A stretch of 35,000 bases of DNA, from NCBI GenBank assembly GCA_016946835.1, contig JACVTC010000259.1:1-35000 (forward strand), read 5' to 3'. This document shows positions 17,240 to 27,600 of this stretch, piece by piece; the first letter of the stretch is position 1; every line of letters begins with the position of its first letter. A model generated the notes under the pieces. The model had not been told where the DNA came from. It ran no database searches and worked only from the letters and a program-made list of their open reading frames with translations. The DNA comes from Neocallimastix lanati (nom. inval.) (Eukaryota; Neocallimastigomycota; Neocallimastigomycetes; Neocallimastigales; Neocallimastigaceae). The translations under genes and the position numbers were made by a program.

Positions 17240-17925
17240 TAAAATTAAGATATAAAATAGTTTTATGATTAATAACGTTACTAGGTTAATATGTTGAATT
17301 ATATATTAATAATCCAACAATAATTAATTAATAATAATATAAAAATAATATAAGATAAATAGTTAAGTTATTTAAACACTTAATATCTAAGAATATTTTA
17401 AATAATAATTTCTTTGAAGGATTTATGAAAATATTTATTTATTGAATTATTAGTATATAATTATTGTAAATACAATAACCTTACAAAGAACATAAAAGAT
17501 AGATTTTTACATCTTTCTTTTATACTTTGTAAGTTACATAATAATAATATTTAATTATAAGATAATAATAATATAGTAAAATGAATATTAATAAAATATT
17601 AAAATAATAACAATATCGATATGTTTAAAATATTTAATATAATTAAATAAATTTAATTTGTATAATTAATTTGAATAATTAAAAATAGTAATTAATATAT
17701 ATGATATAAACATATATATAAACATAATATAAATAAATACATGTGACGTCATATGTAAATAATTGAAATTATTAATATAAATCTTATTTATTAATATTTT
17801 CAGAATTATTAGGCCTAAGATAATTCTTTAAATATTAAATAAGAATTTATATTAATTATTAATTAAATGTATATTGAAATGTGAATAACTGAAATTGAGA
17901 TTTCAATTCAGTTATAATTTCAACA
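17237..17925 (-). repeat. 5' LTR of element 4 (family B)
   Basis: This direct repeat of 10995-11683 has the same 689-bp length. It contains TATAAAAG in minus sense at 17517-17524, flanked by TTACAAAG (17481-17488) and CTTTGTAA (17525-17532) as a palindrome. TGACGTCA lies at 17744-17751. The LTR is followed by the target duplication AGATT at 17926-17930. It drives gag-pol transcription toward lower coordinates. Confidence 0.95.
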
Positions 17926-17950
17926 AGATTCGTCTGGTATCCGAATCCTA

Positions 17951-17961
17951 GAGGAGGACCA
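17951..17961 (+). other. Polypurine tract of element 2
   Basis: GAGGAGGACCA directly precedes the TG of the 3' LTR at 17962. Polypurine tracts prime plus-strand DNA synthesis next to the 3' LTR. The position fits the plus orientation of element 2. Confidence 0.65.
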
Positions 17962-18567
17962 TGTAACGAAACTCATAACTAGCAAATTAGTAATCATGGT
18001 TCAATGGTAAGTTACCACAACCATTGGGCTGAACCCTTAGGGTTCGACACACACCCTTTCCAAATTTTAATAACTTTTTATTTATTATAACTAGAATATT
18101 AAAGAAATTACTAGTGTTTATCGGTTAAACAATTGAACCGATAAAACTAGAAAAATCTATTTTATTAATATTTTTTATCATTTTTTATCTAAGATTCATT
18201 TTCTAGAAAGAAAACTTGTTTTCTTTAATTTTCTTTAATTTTCTTTGATTTTCTTTAATTTTCTTTAATTTTCTTTTATTTCTAATAATTACTAATAACA
18301 ACTGATAACTTAAAATAATTAATTTTCCTGAAAAACTATAAATAGGTGTAAAATTTTATAATAAAATATTTTTACTTGTGCTTTTATTAATTAATTTTAA
18401 AGTAATTTAAAATATTACAATGATTAATTAATAAAATAATAATTTACATTTTTATTAATAAAAAAAAATTTATTTTAATAAAACATATTTTGAATTACTT
18501 TAGTGTCGAGAACCTTTTGTGTGAAAAAACCTTAAGACAATCTTAAGTAACATATAGATTTGTTACA
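17962..18567 (+). repeat. 3' LTR of element 2
   Basis: It starts TGTAAC and ends GTTACA, a 6-bp terminal inverted repeat, and directly follows a polypurine tract. It carries six tandem copies of TTCTTTAATT (18221-18280), TATAAATAGG at about 18338 and the hairpin CTTAAGA/TCTTAAG near 18531-18547. The first 90 bp is tRNA-like and strongly self-complementary. The matching 5' LTR was not found in the window, so both ends rest on motif evidence. Confidence 0.6.
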
Positions 18568-18648
18568 TTATTACTATTTTGAGTCCTGCATAACTCGCCA
18601 GATTTTGGGACAACACAGGTAATTATTAAATTTTATTATAGTAATAAT
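18567..18648 (-). promoter_or_regulatory. Orphan tRNA-type PBS and LTR end inside an inverted repeat
   Basis: In plus sense GAGTCCTGCATAACTCGCCA (18581-18600) reads as the 3' end of a tRNA: part of the T loop, T stem CCTGC, acceptor ATAACTC, G73 and CCA. Its complement is a PBS on the minus strand, five bases from an LTR end GTCCCA (18606-18611). ATTATTACTAT (18567-18577) and ATAGTAATAAT (18638-18648) enclose the junction. The body of this minus-strand element is gone. Confidence 0.7.
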
Positions 18649-18871
18649 ATATTCGATTATATTTATTTATCTTTATTAAATAATTTTTTATTTTTGAAAG
18701 AGAGAGTTTTTAATTATTTTATTTTCATAATTTCTTAAATATTTAATATTCTATCAATTTGATTTGTTAGTATTAAAAATTTTAATTTAATTGGTCTCAA
18801 ATTTATATATAAAAATATTATAAATCATTAATATAAATTATTATAAAGTTTTAATATTAATTATCACAAGA

Positions 18872-19043
18872 TTTTAATATAAAACTATTATAGAATATTA
18901 ATATAAAACTATTATAAAATATTAATATAAAACTATTATAAAATATTAATATAAAACTATTATAAAATATTGATATAAAACTATTATAAAATATTAATAT
19001 AAACTATTATAAAATATTAATATAAATTATTATAAAGTATTGT
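18872..19043. repeat. 24-bp minisatellite
   Basis: About seven copies of AATATTAATATAAAACTATT plus ATAA are arranged head to tail, with single-base variants and one shortened unit. It sits in LTR H upstream of the solo LTR insertion. Confidence 0.85.
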
Positions 19044-19072
19044 TAACAAATATTATAATCTTTTTTGTATAT

Positions 19073-19809
19073 TGTTAAAAAGTAGACAGATTGAATTTAA
19101 CGACGGAATCAGGTTGATATATCTATATAATATAACTATATAGATATAAATAAATTACTAAAATAAAAGAGTTTTAAAGTTAAATTTGTTAATTTAACAC
19201 TTAATTAAAACTAATAATAATATAATGGTTTGATATGATAAAAATTTTTATTTATTAATAAAAATATATAGTTATATTATAATAGGTTAACTATAACCTT
19301 ACAAAGAACAAAAAGATAAATTTGAATTTTCTTTTTATACTTTGTAGGTTTGAGAATATTGATAATAATAATATAAAGTTGATAATAATAATATTTAGTA
19401 TAAGAATATGTTTAATATAAATAAATTATATTTTTTAATCTAATATATTAGCTAATATATATAATATAATATTAAATTTAAATATTTAATATAGTAATTA
19501 ATTATTAATAATTAATTAAATCAATGTAACATAAATTAATACATAAACATTAATTTATGAATCAAGGATGACATGACCAAATGATTCATGCTGAATAAAT
19601 ATTTTATTTATTAATAATATTTAAGTTTAATATGATATCATTAGAATCAGTAGGCCTAAGCTGGTCCTAAGATGATCAAATAATTTATAATATTATAAAA
19701 TAAATAAAATTTAAAGAATAATTAATGCATTATAAATTTTTATTAATTATTTTGCTTTAATAATTGAAATTAATTGAAATTGAAATTTAATTCAGTTGTA
19801 ATTTCAACA
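19073..19809 (-). repeat. Solo LTR C1
   Basis: The LTR starts TGTTAAAAAG and ends TTTCAACA, 737 bp, flanked by TATAT at 19068-19072 and 19810-19814. An inverted, near-identical copy lies at 32721-33456. In minus sense it has TATAAAAAG inside a palindrome and TAGGCCTA, and is related to family B in those parts. Confidence 0.9.
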
Positions 19810-20252
19810 TATATAATTGAATATTTAAATATTATTCATTTTTTTTATTGTCTCGTAACACAATAATAATATTCACACTTTAATATTTAGTTTATTTATT
19901 TTATTTATTTATTATCATTCATCAATAAAAATACATCATCAATATAAATATTTGTTAACTAGTTAAAATATAATTAAATCATTCAATAAAATATAATTAA
20001 TTACTAAAATATCTTATGTTATTAATGTAAACTAAATATAAAACTACACTAAACTATACTAATAAACATGTTTATAGGTTAAATTATTAATAAACTAAAT
20101 TAATATTAATAAAAGAACCATTCCTTGAACTATTATTATTTACTAACTATATATATTATTACTAAATTATTATTAACCAATAAGATTTCACTAAATAATT
20201 TCTAACCTAATTTTCACTAAATTATGGTATTTATGGTGGTACCGTATCAAAT

Positions 20253-21132
20253 TGTAAGAATCTATAATTATTTTTAACAAAATAATTATATTTTCTTAGT
20301 TAGGTTATAATTAATATAACTTTTATTTAACTCATATTTCATTTATACACCTAATAATAATTAATAATTTATTTAATTATATATTAAAATTTTATTTAGT
20401 TTAATATTAAAAATTTATTTAATTAAATAATTTTTATACATTTAAAATAATATTAAATTTATTTAATTATTCACTTAATTATTAAATTTATTAGTTTTAA
20501 TTTTCTCTCACTTATTAAATCATAAACTAAAACACTATTCTGTATTCTATCATGTATTCCGTATTGTATTAATCATGTATTTTATTATTAATGTATTGTT
20601 TTATATTTTTTATGTAAAGTTCTATAAAATAGAACTAAATAGATTAAATTTTAAATTTTATGATCGAAATAATTTTCATTATTTTATTCTTTTATTTTCG
20701 ATCATTATATTAGACTAAGTAATTGGTTAATTAAGGTTTTTCCAATTACTTCTTAAAAGTAATCGGTTTTACTTAATTAACGCGATGATCGATATGGATA
20801 GAATATCGATCAAAAAACTTATCTAGGTTTTTCTTCTAGTCTTTTCCTAGATAAGAGATTTGTTAAGATTAGAACCCCTTTTGATTTTAACCTTATTTTG
20901 ACAAAAAAGTATAAATAAGGCTCTGGAGTTCTCTTTGAGAAATCAAGAGTTATTATTATAACAATTATAATATAATAATAATAACAATAGTTTTAACATT
21001 TAAAATTTCTAATAAATAATAAAACAAATTATTTTAATAAAACAGATTTTATAATTAAAACTTTTCTTTATCAATTTTAGTGTTTCGTCTATTATAATTC
21101 GTTATAATAAACTCGAAAATTAGAAAGAACCA
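20253..21132 (+). repeat. LTR F2, second copy of the LTR F family
   Basis: It starts TGTAAGAATC and matches F1 closely for about 600 bp, including the palindromes and TATAAATAAGG (about 20910-20920), then diverges. A possible end is AGAACCA at 21132. No target duplication was found around it. It begins 3 bp after the end of LTR H. The remaining 21133-21231 holds nothing I recognise. Confidence 0.5.
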
Positions 21133-21235
21133 TAGGTAAGTATGATTCTTTTCTAAACCTTTAATATTAGCAGTTAGAGCTAATATTAATGATTAATAAT
21201 TTAATTATAATTTTTTAATTAAATTATTACACAAA

Positions 21236-21532
21236 TGTTAAGGTTTTAGAGAATTAAATAAAAATAAAGAAACACAAATTTTATTTATTTATTTATTATT
21301 TTATTTATTAATTTTATTAAATTTATTTGATTAATTGATTTTTAAAAATTGGTAGCAAAATTTACAACTATTTATACTTTTTCAAGGCATAAAAGTTGTT
21401 CTTGCCACTAAATTACATTTTATTTATTTTTTTTTAAAAAAAAACTATTAAATTTAAATTGAATTTTATAATCAGTTATATAAAATTTAATTGTAACAAT
21501 ATAAATAAAATACATTTATAATATTAATAAAT

Positions 21533-21576
<44 letters not shown>

Positions 21577-22808
21577 TATCTAAAATATTACTAATAAGAA
21601 TTTATTTAATTGGCTATAATTTTTATTACAATCTGTTAAAATATTCAAATAAAAATAAAAATACTATTCTAATATAAAGGTTTTTAATAAAATAAAATAT
21701 TTTTCAATATAAAATAAAACATTTCGATATAAAATTTTATAATAAAAAGTTAAAATATAATATATAAATTTTTAATTATCAATATATAAAAATATTATTA
21801 ATACAAATTTTCATTATTAATATAAAAATAAAAAAATAAGATTTATTATTAATATTGTTAATATAAGTTTTAAATATATAAAAATATTACTATTAATATA
21901 AGAATTAATATAAAAATATAAAGTTTAATATAATTTTTGATTTAATTTTTGATCTTTGGATTTAAAAATTTATTAAAGTACAAAAAATAATAATGTACAC
22001 ATAATGTATTAGAAATATGTTAAAATTAAGATATAAAATAGTTTTATGATTAATAACGTTACTAGGCTAATATGTTGAATTATATATTAATAATCCAACA
22101 ATAATTAATTAATAATAATATAATTAAAATAATATAAGATAAATAGTTAAGTTATTTAAACACTTAATATCTAAGAATATTTTAAATAATAATTTCTTTG
22201 AAGGATTTAATGAAAATATTTATTTATTGAATTATTAGTATATAATTATTGTAAATACAATAACCTTACAAAGAACATAAAAGATAGATTTTTACATCTT
22301 TCTTTTATACTTTGTAAGTTACATAATAATAATATTTAATTATAAGATATTAATAATATAGTAATATGAATATTAATAAAATATTAAGATAATAACAATA
22401 TCGATATGTTTAAAATATTTAATATAACTAAATAAATTTAATTTATAATTATATAATTAATTTGAATAATTAAAAATAGTAGTTAATATATATGATGTAA
22501 ACATATATATAAACATAATATAAATAAATACATGTGACGTCATATGTAGATAATTGAAATTATTAATATAAATCTTATTTACTAATATTCTCAGAATTAT
22601 TAGGCCTAAGATAATTCTTTAAATATTAAATAAGAATTTATATTAATTATTAATTATTTAAATATATATATTATTTATAATTAAATAAATAATATTTTTT
22701 AACTATTGAAATGTAAATAACTGAAATTGAGATTTCAATTCAGTTATAATTTCAACAAAATAAATCGTAGATTTAATTAAGAATGCATTATTTAGTACAT
22801 TCTTATCA
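21236..22808 (-). repeat. LTR E, first of three LTRs in tandem
   Basis: It starts TGTTAAGG and ends CTTATCA, with CAAA on both sides (21232-21235, 22809-22812). TATAAATA reads in minus sense near 21370-21380. A solo LTR of family B sits inside at 22018-22757; without it the LTR is about 828 bp, like LTR A. A T35 run lies at 21535-21569. Confidence 0.6.
22018..22757 (-). repeat. Solo LTR of family B inside LTR E
   Basis: It is 740 bp with the same ends as the LTRs of element 4 and is flanked by AAATA at 22013-22017 and 22758-22762. It has TGACGTCA at 22535-22542. About 50 bp near 22650-22700 is absent from element 4 but present in the copy at 34603. Confidence 0.9.
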
Positions 22809-22812
22809 CAAA

Positions 22813-23827
22813 TGTTATGGTTCATTGGGAAAAACAAAATTTTTTTATACACAAAAGATAAAGATTTAAAATATTTATTTACACAATAACAATTTTATAA
22901 TTTATTTATTTATTTAATTTTTAAAGTAATTTCATTATTTGTTAAACTAATTAAATTTTATTAGCTAAATTATTACTATTCCTAATATTAATATTAATAC
23001 TATTACTTATATTATTACTAATATTATTACTATTTTTATTTTATTATTATTATTATTTTTATTATTATTATTATTATTATTTTTATTATTGTTTTGTGTT
23101 ATTTTTTTATATATTTAGAAGAAGTTATTTTCTTCAGATATTTATATTCGATTTCATTTTTAAAGTTTAATATCTTGGAAATGAAAAAGAATTTAAGTAT
23201 TTAATTAAAAGAAATATTAATTCATTCTTAATTAAATGTTAAATAAAATTATTAATAATATGTTTAATATAAATTCCATAAAGGAATAAAAAATTATTAT
23301 TTAAAAAGATATTATAAAGATTTTAATTAAATAATATCTGGAGTAAATAATTAAAAAGTTTTTAATAAAATTTTTAATTAAAAGTTTACAAAAATATTAA
23401 TTGAATTTTATAAAAGATAATAAATTATTTAATGATAATTTATTTTAAGTTTAATAAAAATTAATATTAATTTATAGTGTTATTGAAAGTTAATAATAAT
23501 TAATTTGATAAAAATATAATAAAAATATAAAATAATTTTAATATAGATTCAATAAAGAATTTGTTAATATAAATTTTTGAAGAGTTTATATGTATTTTAA
23601 TATTAATTTAATTAAGATTCAGTAATGATTTTATAAAAAATATTTTTATAAAGATTTTAATTAATATTATAATAATTTTAATTAATTTATAATATTATAT
23701 AATAAAATTTTTAATTTAATTCAGGGAAGAATATAAGAAAGTTCCATTAGTAAAGAATATAAACTTAATTATGGTTAAGTTATGTCTAAACATAACAAAA
23801 TAAGTAATTTATAGTCATTCTTTACCA
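22813..23827 (-). repeat. LTR D, second LTR of the tandem
   Basis: It starts TGTTATGGTTC like LTR A and ends CTTTACCA, 1015 bp, between CAAA spacers (22809-22812, 23828-23831). The middle differs from A and holds TTA-type microsatellites around 23000-23095. Orientation is inferred from the shared ends. No coding sequence was seen. Confidence 0.6.
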
Positions 23828-23831
23828 CAAA

Positions 23832-24667
23832 TGTTATGGTTCGGGTTTTATTAGAATTTTTATTTAATTATTTATTTTTAATATTTTTCTGTCTACATTT
23901 TAATTATTGAAAAACTTCACTTATTTATACTTTTTGAAAAAAATAAATATGTAAAGCCTTTCTACATTTTATTATCATATTTAAAAAAAAAATAATTTAC
24001 TATTACTAATTAATTAAAATTTTATATTAATTTAAATTAACTAATTCATAAGTATTTTTATTTTAATAAATTTTGTTTATATAATTTTATATTATTTTTC
24101 ATATACTAAAACTAAATTATTTAATATATACGAAAAGTAACAAACAAAATTTAAAAAGATTTTACAGAAAAATAAAGTTATTTTAATCAAGAATGTTAAT
24201 ATAATATTCTTATATTTTATATAAAATAAATTTAAAAACTATAATATATTTAATATTTATTATTAATCAATTAAGATTTGATTTTATTTGTGGGAAATAA
24301 AAATATTAAATAATCAATTTAAAAATAAAATAAAATACTAAAAAGAATACAAGTTTAATATTGATACAATATAATAATAATATAATAATATATTTGAAAA
24401 TAAAAATAAAATATTAATATTGATAATAAACACTTTAATAAAATAATAAAATTTAAGGTTAAATTATAGATATTGATATTAATAATAAAAATATAGAATT
24501 ATTGATAATATTTTAGAAACTTTTAATAAAAATAAAAAAAAATATATTTAGAATATATTTTAGTATAGAAAATATAGTAAAGTAATATTAAGTAAAGAAT
24601 AATATAATGGATTCTAAAGTAAGTTGAAATTCTAATTAATAATCCATTATATGTTCGTTCTTTACCA
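23832..24667 (-). repeat. 3' LTR of element 3 (LTR A)
   Basis: It starts TGTTATGGTTCGGG and ends CTTTACCA, 836 bp. It is repeated at 31920-33507 with small changes. TATAAATAA reads in minus sense at about 23922-23935. The element side has a purine tract AGTGGGGGCA in minus sense at about 24670-24680, shortly after the pol stop. Confidence 0.9.
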
Positions 24668-24690
24668 AGATGCCCCCACTAAGACTCAAG

Positions 24691-27600
24691 CTAATCTATA
24701 GCTGAGTTATACTTTACTATATTTTTCAAATGAATATTACGATTCATTTGAATCATAGTATTTGGGTCCGCAAGTGTTACGGTATTAAATTGTTTTTTTA
24801 TTACTTTTAAAGGACCGACAAAATAAGGTTCTAATTTAGAACGACTAAAATTTCGAACAAGAACTAAATCACCGATTCTTATGTTTTTGGAATTTTTCAT
24901 GCTATTTTTTTCTTCCCTTCGATTGGCCCAATATTTACTTGCGTTCTTTACATTTTCAGCTGCTTCCATGGTCCACCTATAATGTGAGATAAATTTTTCT
25001 AAAAGAATTTCATCTGAAGATTTATTCACTCCTTGTGTAGGTCTAGCAGCAATGTCGAAAGGCTGTTGATCCTCACGACCGTAAACTAATTCGAAGCTAG
25101 AATGTTTGGTTACAGAATTCTTTGTAGTTCTAAGGGCCCACAAGGCTGAAGGTAATACCTCATCCCAGTCTTTATTTTCTTCACCAAGTAATCTCAATAA
25201 TTTACCAATTTCTTTATTCCTATTTTCAACCAATCCATTACTTTCTGGGTGATAGGTAGTGGTAAATTTTACGTAAACATCATATAAGTCCAGGAATATT
25301 TTAGTCATATCCGATGTGAATTGAACGCCATTATCCGTTGTAATGACTTGAGGAACTCCATGTCTAGCGAAAACATTTATTAAAAACTTAATGATGTCCT
25401 TAGATGTAATATTTTCAGTAGGTTCAGCCTCCACCCACTTTGTGAAATAATCCACCGCAACAATGATATATTGGTTTTTATTACCAGTCTTTATTAAGGG
25501 ACCAATAATATCAAGTCCAAGATGAGTAAAAGGGCCTTCAACTTCTGTTGGAATGTTTTCGGTTGGTTCTGGATATGGCTGAGGGCGATTTAACTGACAT
25601 TTTTCGCATTTTGAAATTATCCGTTTTATATCGTTGACCATATCATTCCAGTAGTAACTTTTTCTAAGTCTTTGATATGTTTTATAATAACCTTCATGGC
25701 CAACATGATGTGCTTCGAGAATTAATTTTAGTTTTTCATTTGTTTCGGTAACAAGTTTTCTATAATTATTTCCATCTATAAAATAATCTATACCATCAAT
25801 CTTTGTAAATTTTTCTTCAATAAATTCTTTAATTACTTTAGAAAGTGAATCATTTTCATCATCTTTATTCGTTTTTATAGCTAATACCTTTTGTTCTTTA
25901 TCGTTCTTCATTCTAGATAAAGCGTCGGCTACTACATTCTTTTTACCTTGCTCATAGCGAATATCCACTTTTAGCATACTTGCAGTCAAACACCATCTTG
26001 TTTGTCGTGCATTATTCGGTTCCTTATTATTAAATAAACCTAGTAGAGGTTTGTGATCTGTAAAGACTATGGTTCTAAAGGGGCTTCCCATAATATAAGG
26101 TTTTAATTTAGTAATACAATAATATAAAGCCGTTCCTTCCAAATCGGTTATTCCATAATTCTTTTCTGCTTTGGTTAAGCTACGGCTAATGAAATGAATC
26201 GGGTGTTCTATTTCCGATTCGTCTTTCTGCAATAAAACTCCACCAATACCTTCATATGATGCATCTGTTCGAATAATGAATTCTTTGGAAAAATCAGGAT
26301 ATTTTAAAATAGGAGCATTAATTAATTTTTCTTTTAATTTGGTAAAACTTTTTTTTTGTTCATTATTCCATTTATATTTTACGCCTTTTCTTAATAGCTT
26401 ACAAAGAGGAGCTGCGGTTTGAGCATATTCATTTATAAAGTTCCTATAATATCCTACAGCACCTAAGAATGATCTTAACTCATGTATATTCGTGGGTTCT
26501 TTCCAGGATTTAATTGCTTCAATTTTACTATTTTGAGGACTAAGACCCTTAGTAGAAATCTTGTGACCAAGAACTTCAACTTCCGTTCGCATAAAGTGAC
26601 ATTTTTCAATATTAATTTTTAATTTATGTTCCTTGAAGATTGCTAATACCTGTTTTATGTGTTGGATATGTTCTTCGACAGTTTTTGAATATATAAGTAT
26701 ATCATCAATAAAGTTGAAAACACATTTTCCGATTAAAGGAAATAAAATTCTATTCATTTCCCGTTGGAAGGTAGCCGGAGCTCCAGTTAATCCAAAAGGC
26801 ATAACTTTGAATTGGTAGTTGCCAAATTTGGTTGTAAAACTGGTTATTTCAACACTTTCTTCGTCCATTAGGATTTGATGGTAACCTGAGTATAGATCCA
26901 TAGTAGTAAAGATTTTGGCACCATCTAGACTGTCAAATATCTCGTCAATATATGGAAGGGCATAAGAGTCTTTTTCGGTTAGATCATTCACCTTGCGGTA
27001 GTCCACACACAATCTCCATTTTCCATTAGCCTTTGGGACCACAACAACAGGTGAAGACCATTCTGAATAAGATGGTACAACTAGCTTTTTCTTAATAAGT
27101 TTAATTAGTTCTTCTTTAATAATATCCGATTTAAATTTGGTTACTCTGTAACATCTTTGCTTAACAGGTTTTGCGTTCGCTTTCAAGTTAATTTTATGAG
27201 GGGCCAAGTCTGACGGTGTTAATTCTTCAGAAGATGTCGCTATAATGTCCAAGTTTTCTTCAAGTAATTTTACTATTACATCTTTATAATCTTTACAAAG
27301 GCTTGCTAAAAATTTTTCATCATGGATATACTCTTGCGGAGATAGACCTTCAAGTTTCTTTAATTCATTAGTTGTGTCTTCATCTTCAAGTATTTTCCTT
27401 ACTATACATACTAATTTTTCTTCTTCTTGGAAATTATTATTAATAGGAGCTATAACGTCGATTAGTCCTTGAGAATTAAATTGACATAAACTATATCTTA
27501 TAGGATGGATAAAAAGATTGTGTTCTACTTGAGATTGAAAATTAATCAACAAATCATAAAATGGATCATCATCATCAATTATTCGAAAATCTACTATCAT

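Larger units (their letters stand above)
10995..17925 (-). mobile_element. Element 4: young, near-complete chromovirus-like retrotransposon
   Basis: Two apparently identical 689-bp LTRs (10995-11683, 17237-17925) and a 5-bp target duplication AGATT (10990-10994, 17926-17930) define a 6.9-kb unit inserted in the 3' UTR of element 2. Minus-strand order is self-complementary PBS, gag, protease, RT-RNase H-integrase, chromodomain-like tail and polypurine tract. Identical LTRs mean recent insertion. Even so, two single-base frame changes (15745-15751 and 12507-12516) interrupt pol; both are in homopolymers. Confidence 0.95.
5808..18567 (+). mobile_element. Element 2: old chromodomain-bearing Ty3/Gypsy element with nested insertions
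   Basis: Plus-strand order is gag, protease, RT, RNase H, integrase, chromodomain, polypurine tract and a 3' LTR at 17962. It is inactive. Damage includes a stop in the YIDD box, a solo LTR in RT, a stop replacing Trp before integrase and two frameshifts near the end. All of element 4 (10995-17925) sits in its 3' UTR, flanked by AGATT on both sides. Removing that insert joins the 3' UTR to the polypurine tract GAGGAGGA at 17951. The 5' LTR was not found; element 1 and LTR F1 lie where it is expected. Confidence 0.75.
18606..20250 (-). repeat. LTR H, 5' LTR of a lost minus-strand element, interrupted by a solo LTR
   Basis: Its low end (TGGGAC in plus sense) is set by the PBS next to it. The high end is taken at GTATCA (20250), because TGATACGGTACCAC in minus sense also begins LTR I at 34170. 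Subtracting the 737-bp solo LTR at 19073 and its duplication gives about 900 bp. It contains a 24-bp minisatellite (about 18872-19043). The outer boundary is inferred. Confidence 0.5.

Noticed and set aside
17985-18060. A tRNA gene on the plus strand
   Set aside because: A and B box-like motifs exist, but the T loop is too long and no acceptor stem pairs.
20253-21132. 3' LTR partner of F1 for one large plus-strand element
   Set aside because: The copies diverge in the last third, no target duplication matches, and a better 3' LTR for element 2 with a polypurine tract is at 17962.
23827-23836. LTR-LTR junction from integration of a 2-LTR circle
   Set aside because: The adjoining LTRs D and A differ strongly in the middle, so they do not come from one element.
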